Shown in pieces: positions 61,451-64,000 of a stretch of 64,000 nucleotides of DNA (positions are counted from its first letter, which is position 1; every line of letters begins with the position of its first letter). Made by a program: the position numbers and the translations under genes. Source of the DNA: Tyto alba (taxonomy: Eukaryota; Chordata; Aves; Strigiformes; Tytonidae); assembly GCF_018691265.1 (NCBI RefSeq), contig NW_024881282.1, positions 48,863,122-48,927,121 on the forward strand. Reading direction: 5' to 3'. Below the pieces are notes generated by a model, which worked only from the letters and a program-made list of their open reading frames with translations, ran no database searches and had not been told where the DNA came from.

Positions 61451-64000
61451 GAAGGAAAGCATAAAGTGAGGATAGCACATGACTTCTATCATTAAAACTG
61501 TTTGTGAAAAACATACTAGTCTTTCCAACACATTGCCTAGTATTATGTAATGTAATACTAAGGAAGTATCTTTGTTGATATAAAGTGAATCCCTAAGCAT
61601 TTTTCTTTGACTGATAAAATGTTCCTTCTTGTATTGGCCATTTCATTTTCTTCTTGCATGTTCTCTGAACCCTCTGACTATTGCAATGACATTGCAGGTC
61701 TTCCTGTGTATGAGGTTTCATTGTGCTAGGTGCTGATCCAAGAAGTTGACAGTTTAAAACAAAATGCATAAAGAGATAAAAGGAATAAGTGTCTTTGCTC
61801 AAAATCAGTGGCGTATATGATATTATGTTCATGGTGAAATGTGTATGTCTCATTGTTTTACATTGCTATTAATGGAAATTGCAGGATTATCAAGAAAACT
61901 GTTACTAGATTAATAGTTTTTTCTTGACTTTGTTTGTTCTAACCTCTGAAAGATGATTGGCTTTAGGATAACAGAGTGGAATACTCAGCAGATTTTGGAA
62001 ATGACTGAAAGTCTGTATCCTTTAAGGATAATAAAGCACCACTGAATGTAGGTGCACAGTCAAAAATTTCAATCTGCTTTGCCAAGTGCCAAGTGCACCA
62101 TGGCCTTTCACAGTGTCAGTGTTGAGCAAAACAGTAATAAATAGCTTGTCAGACAGTTCAACCTGTAGTTATCCCTTGATTTTTGGCGTTTTTTTAGAAA
62201 GGATCTGAACTAGAATGGGCTCTCTGAAATACAGCCCAGAAACAGGTGCTTATTATTTACATACTATTTGATTCAGTGGCCTGTTGTATGCACAGTTAAT
62301 TCTTATTATATCTGAATTGGTAAATTTTAGTTTTTCTAGGTTGAATATAATTTTCTGTTCTTTTCAGACAAAAAATGTTCACAGTTGTTTGAAATCACCA
62401 AAGTGTTGCTGTGAAAGAGGTTGCCCAATATTTTAGCTATTAAAAGTTCCCACCCAGATTGTAAACTACAGTGCTGACTTAGCTTCAGTGATCCTCAACC
62501 TCCACAGATTTGTTTGCTTTTTTCCTCCTTCACTGAGTAGAAAGATGCTGGAAAATGCTCTAGGAGCCTCCCAGGGGTAATTCTTAGCCCACTGGTGGCT
62601 TAGAGTCTGATAAATTCTCTATCCATGTTATGGAGAGGTTTTGCAAGGATCTGCTGAGATTAATTCACTTAGGATATATAAATCTGGTTGTATTTGCTGA
62701 CTCTAGTTGTCTCACACAAGACAGAGTCTTTCTTGTGTATATTGATGTCAGGTGCCAGGAATAAATGAGCTATGAATGTGAAGCAATTTTGTAGTTAAGG
62801 CAAATGCAGAAAAGCCTGTTCAGTAAAAATCAGCCAGACAATGTAAGACTGTTTGCTTAGCTCGTGACTAGAAGTTCAGACTGGATGATAAGTGTTCAGT
62901 TCAGTTCCTGAGTCAGTCCTTTCTGAAAGATAACAGATTTAGAGTGTTTGTAATTGAAGGGCTTGGTGTAATAACTTTGTTTCATTGATTGAGGAAAGGA
63001 AGCCATAAACAAGCTGCAAGTCTCTGATATAGGTAGATATATGGGGTTTTTTGGTAGATAGATATATCTTGTGGGTCTGCATATAATAAATTTGCCAGGC
63101 CTGCATTGCAAATTTAAACTTGTTTCTCAGAATAAAAGCAATTCTCTCTGCCGGTTGTAGAGACAACATTTTGTTGTCTAACTAATGTTCTATGTTAGAA
63201 AAATGCAACCATTCAGTATTGTACCAGCTCAAATGAACTCCTGTGGCACATAATAATAAATCGGAGTGCTAAATAGTAAATTCAGTGATTGATACCTGAA
63301 GTACACAAAATCATTGTTTGCCACAATGCTGCAGCCTGGATTAAAGTGACATAACAGAGACATTCTTGCTTATGGCTGCTGTTTTGTCTCCCTTGTAGCT
63401 AGATTTTTTCAATGAGATTCAAGATTTTGGTGTGGTAATATACCAGCATCCCGCTGCCACGTTTTCTCTTGGCTATACCACTGGAACCCAGACTGTAAAC
63501 TGCCATTTACAAATGGTTGGTAGTAGAGAACATGATATTTTTCTCTACTTGCTGGGTTTCTTTAAGGTACTCAGTTTAAGGTTGGGAATTAATGGATTAG
63601 AAGAGTGATACCTTGAGTGATTTGTAAGTAGTATTAAGGGAAACATAAAATTAATTTAGTTTATTTACTAAAATAAATAATATTAAAAAGGATGAAGAGC
63701 CTGCCTCAAGCTATGAGATCCCTATCATATATTTTAGTTTTACCAGCAAGTAACAGTTTAAAATTATAAAAATCCAAAGCCAAAAGAGTTAGTAATTTTC
63801 TGCCATTTTGAAAGAAATTTGTTTCTTTCTTGATATTGTGCAATGGTAAAATTTCAAACTGCTAGATATGTGCGGAAGCACATAGGCACTAGATATTTTC
63901 AAAAACCTGTTTAGGCATCTTTTTGTCTCTTTGGGCCTATAACACCTTCGAAAATCTTCAGGTCTTCAGTGAATTTTTTTCCAGGATAATATTGGCTATG
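61451..64000. other. Unique AT-rich DNA, no gene seen
   Basis: Frames of at most 86 codons on the minus strand, none recognisable. A short TAGATA patch lies around 63033-63068. The window ends in unique sequence with no sign of an exon. Confidence 0.7.

Overview
The window looks like an AT-rich, gene-poor piece of a bird nuclear genome, either a gene desert or the inside of a long intron. The main evidence is a 5'-truncated CR1 retrotransposon tail at 3231-3552, of the type that dominates bird interspersed repeats, together with low overall repeat density, no SINEs, and two solo endogenous-retrovirus LTRs that each keep a target-site duplication. Nothing bacterial, plasmid-like or organellar was seen, and no CRISPR array, rRNA or tRNA gene was recognised. 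No protein-coding gene can be called with confidence. Open frames of 60-147 codons are scattered over all six frames, overlap on both strands and match no family I know, which is what chance gives in about 64 kb.

Layout. 1-3230: unique AT-rich DNA opening with a 41-base G run. 3231-3552: minus-strand CR1 fragment. 3553-14390: unique DNA with several T runs, a GT/GTTT microsatellite and a pyrimidine tract. 14391-15166: solo LTR (768 bp, minus strand) flanked by the 4-bp duplication CTCT. It has a TATA box, a polyadenylation signal, an R-region hairpin, an octamer site and two sets of direct repeats in U3. 15167-38232: unique DNA with a 28-bp tandem duplication, a 26-base C run, a block open in several frames and an AT palindrome. 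38233-40835: two copies of one 58-bp sequence, about 90% identical, 2.5 kb apart. 48615-50160: a weak candidate for a two-exon transcript on the plus strand. 51080-52190: second solo LTR (1101 bp, plus strand) flanked by the 5-bp duplication GTAAG, with a 62-bp internal tandem repeat. 53830-54610: purine-rich tract. 60078-60109: perfect hairpin. 60259-61450: two diverged copies of a several-hundred-base sequence at an offset of about 815 bp. 61451-64000: unique DNA.

No set of genes works together here. The biology visible is retroelement insertion (one LINE tail and two LTRs of different retroviral classes judged by duplication length), simple-repeat growth and local duplication. The items most worth follow-up are the regulatory architecture of the two LTRs, the 815-bp-offset duplication, the 58-bp repeat pair and the possible spliced transcript. 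I found no evidence for an undescribed multi-gene system.
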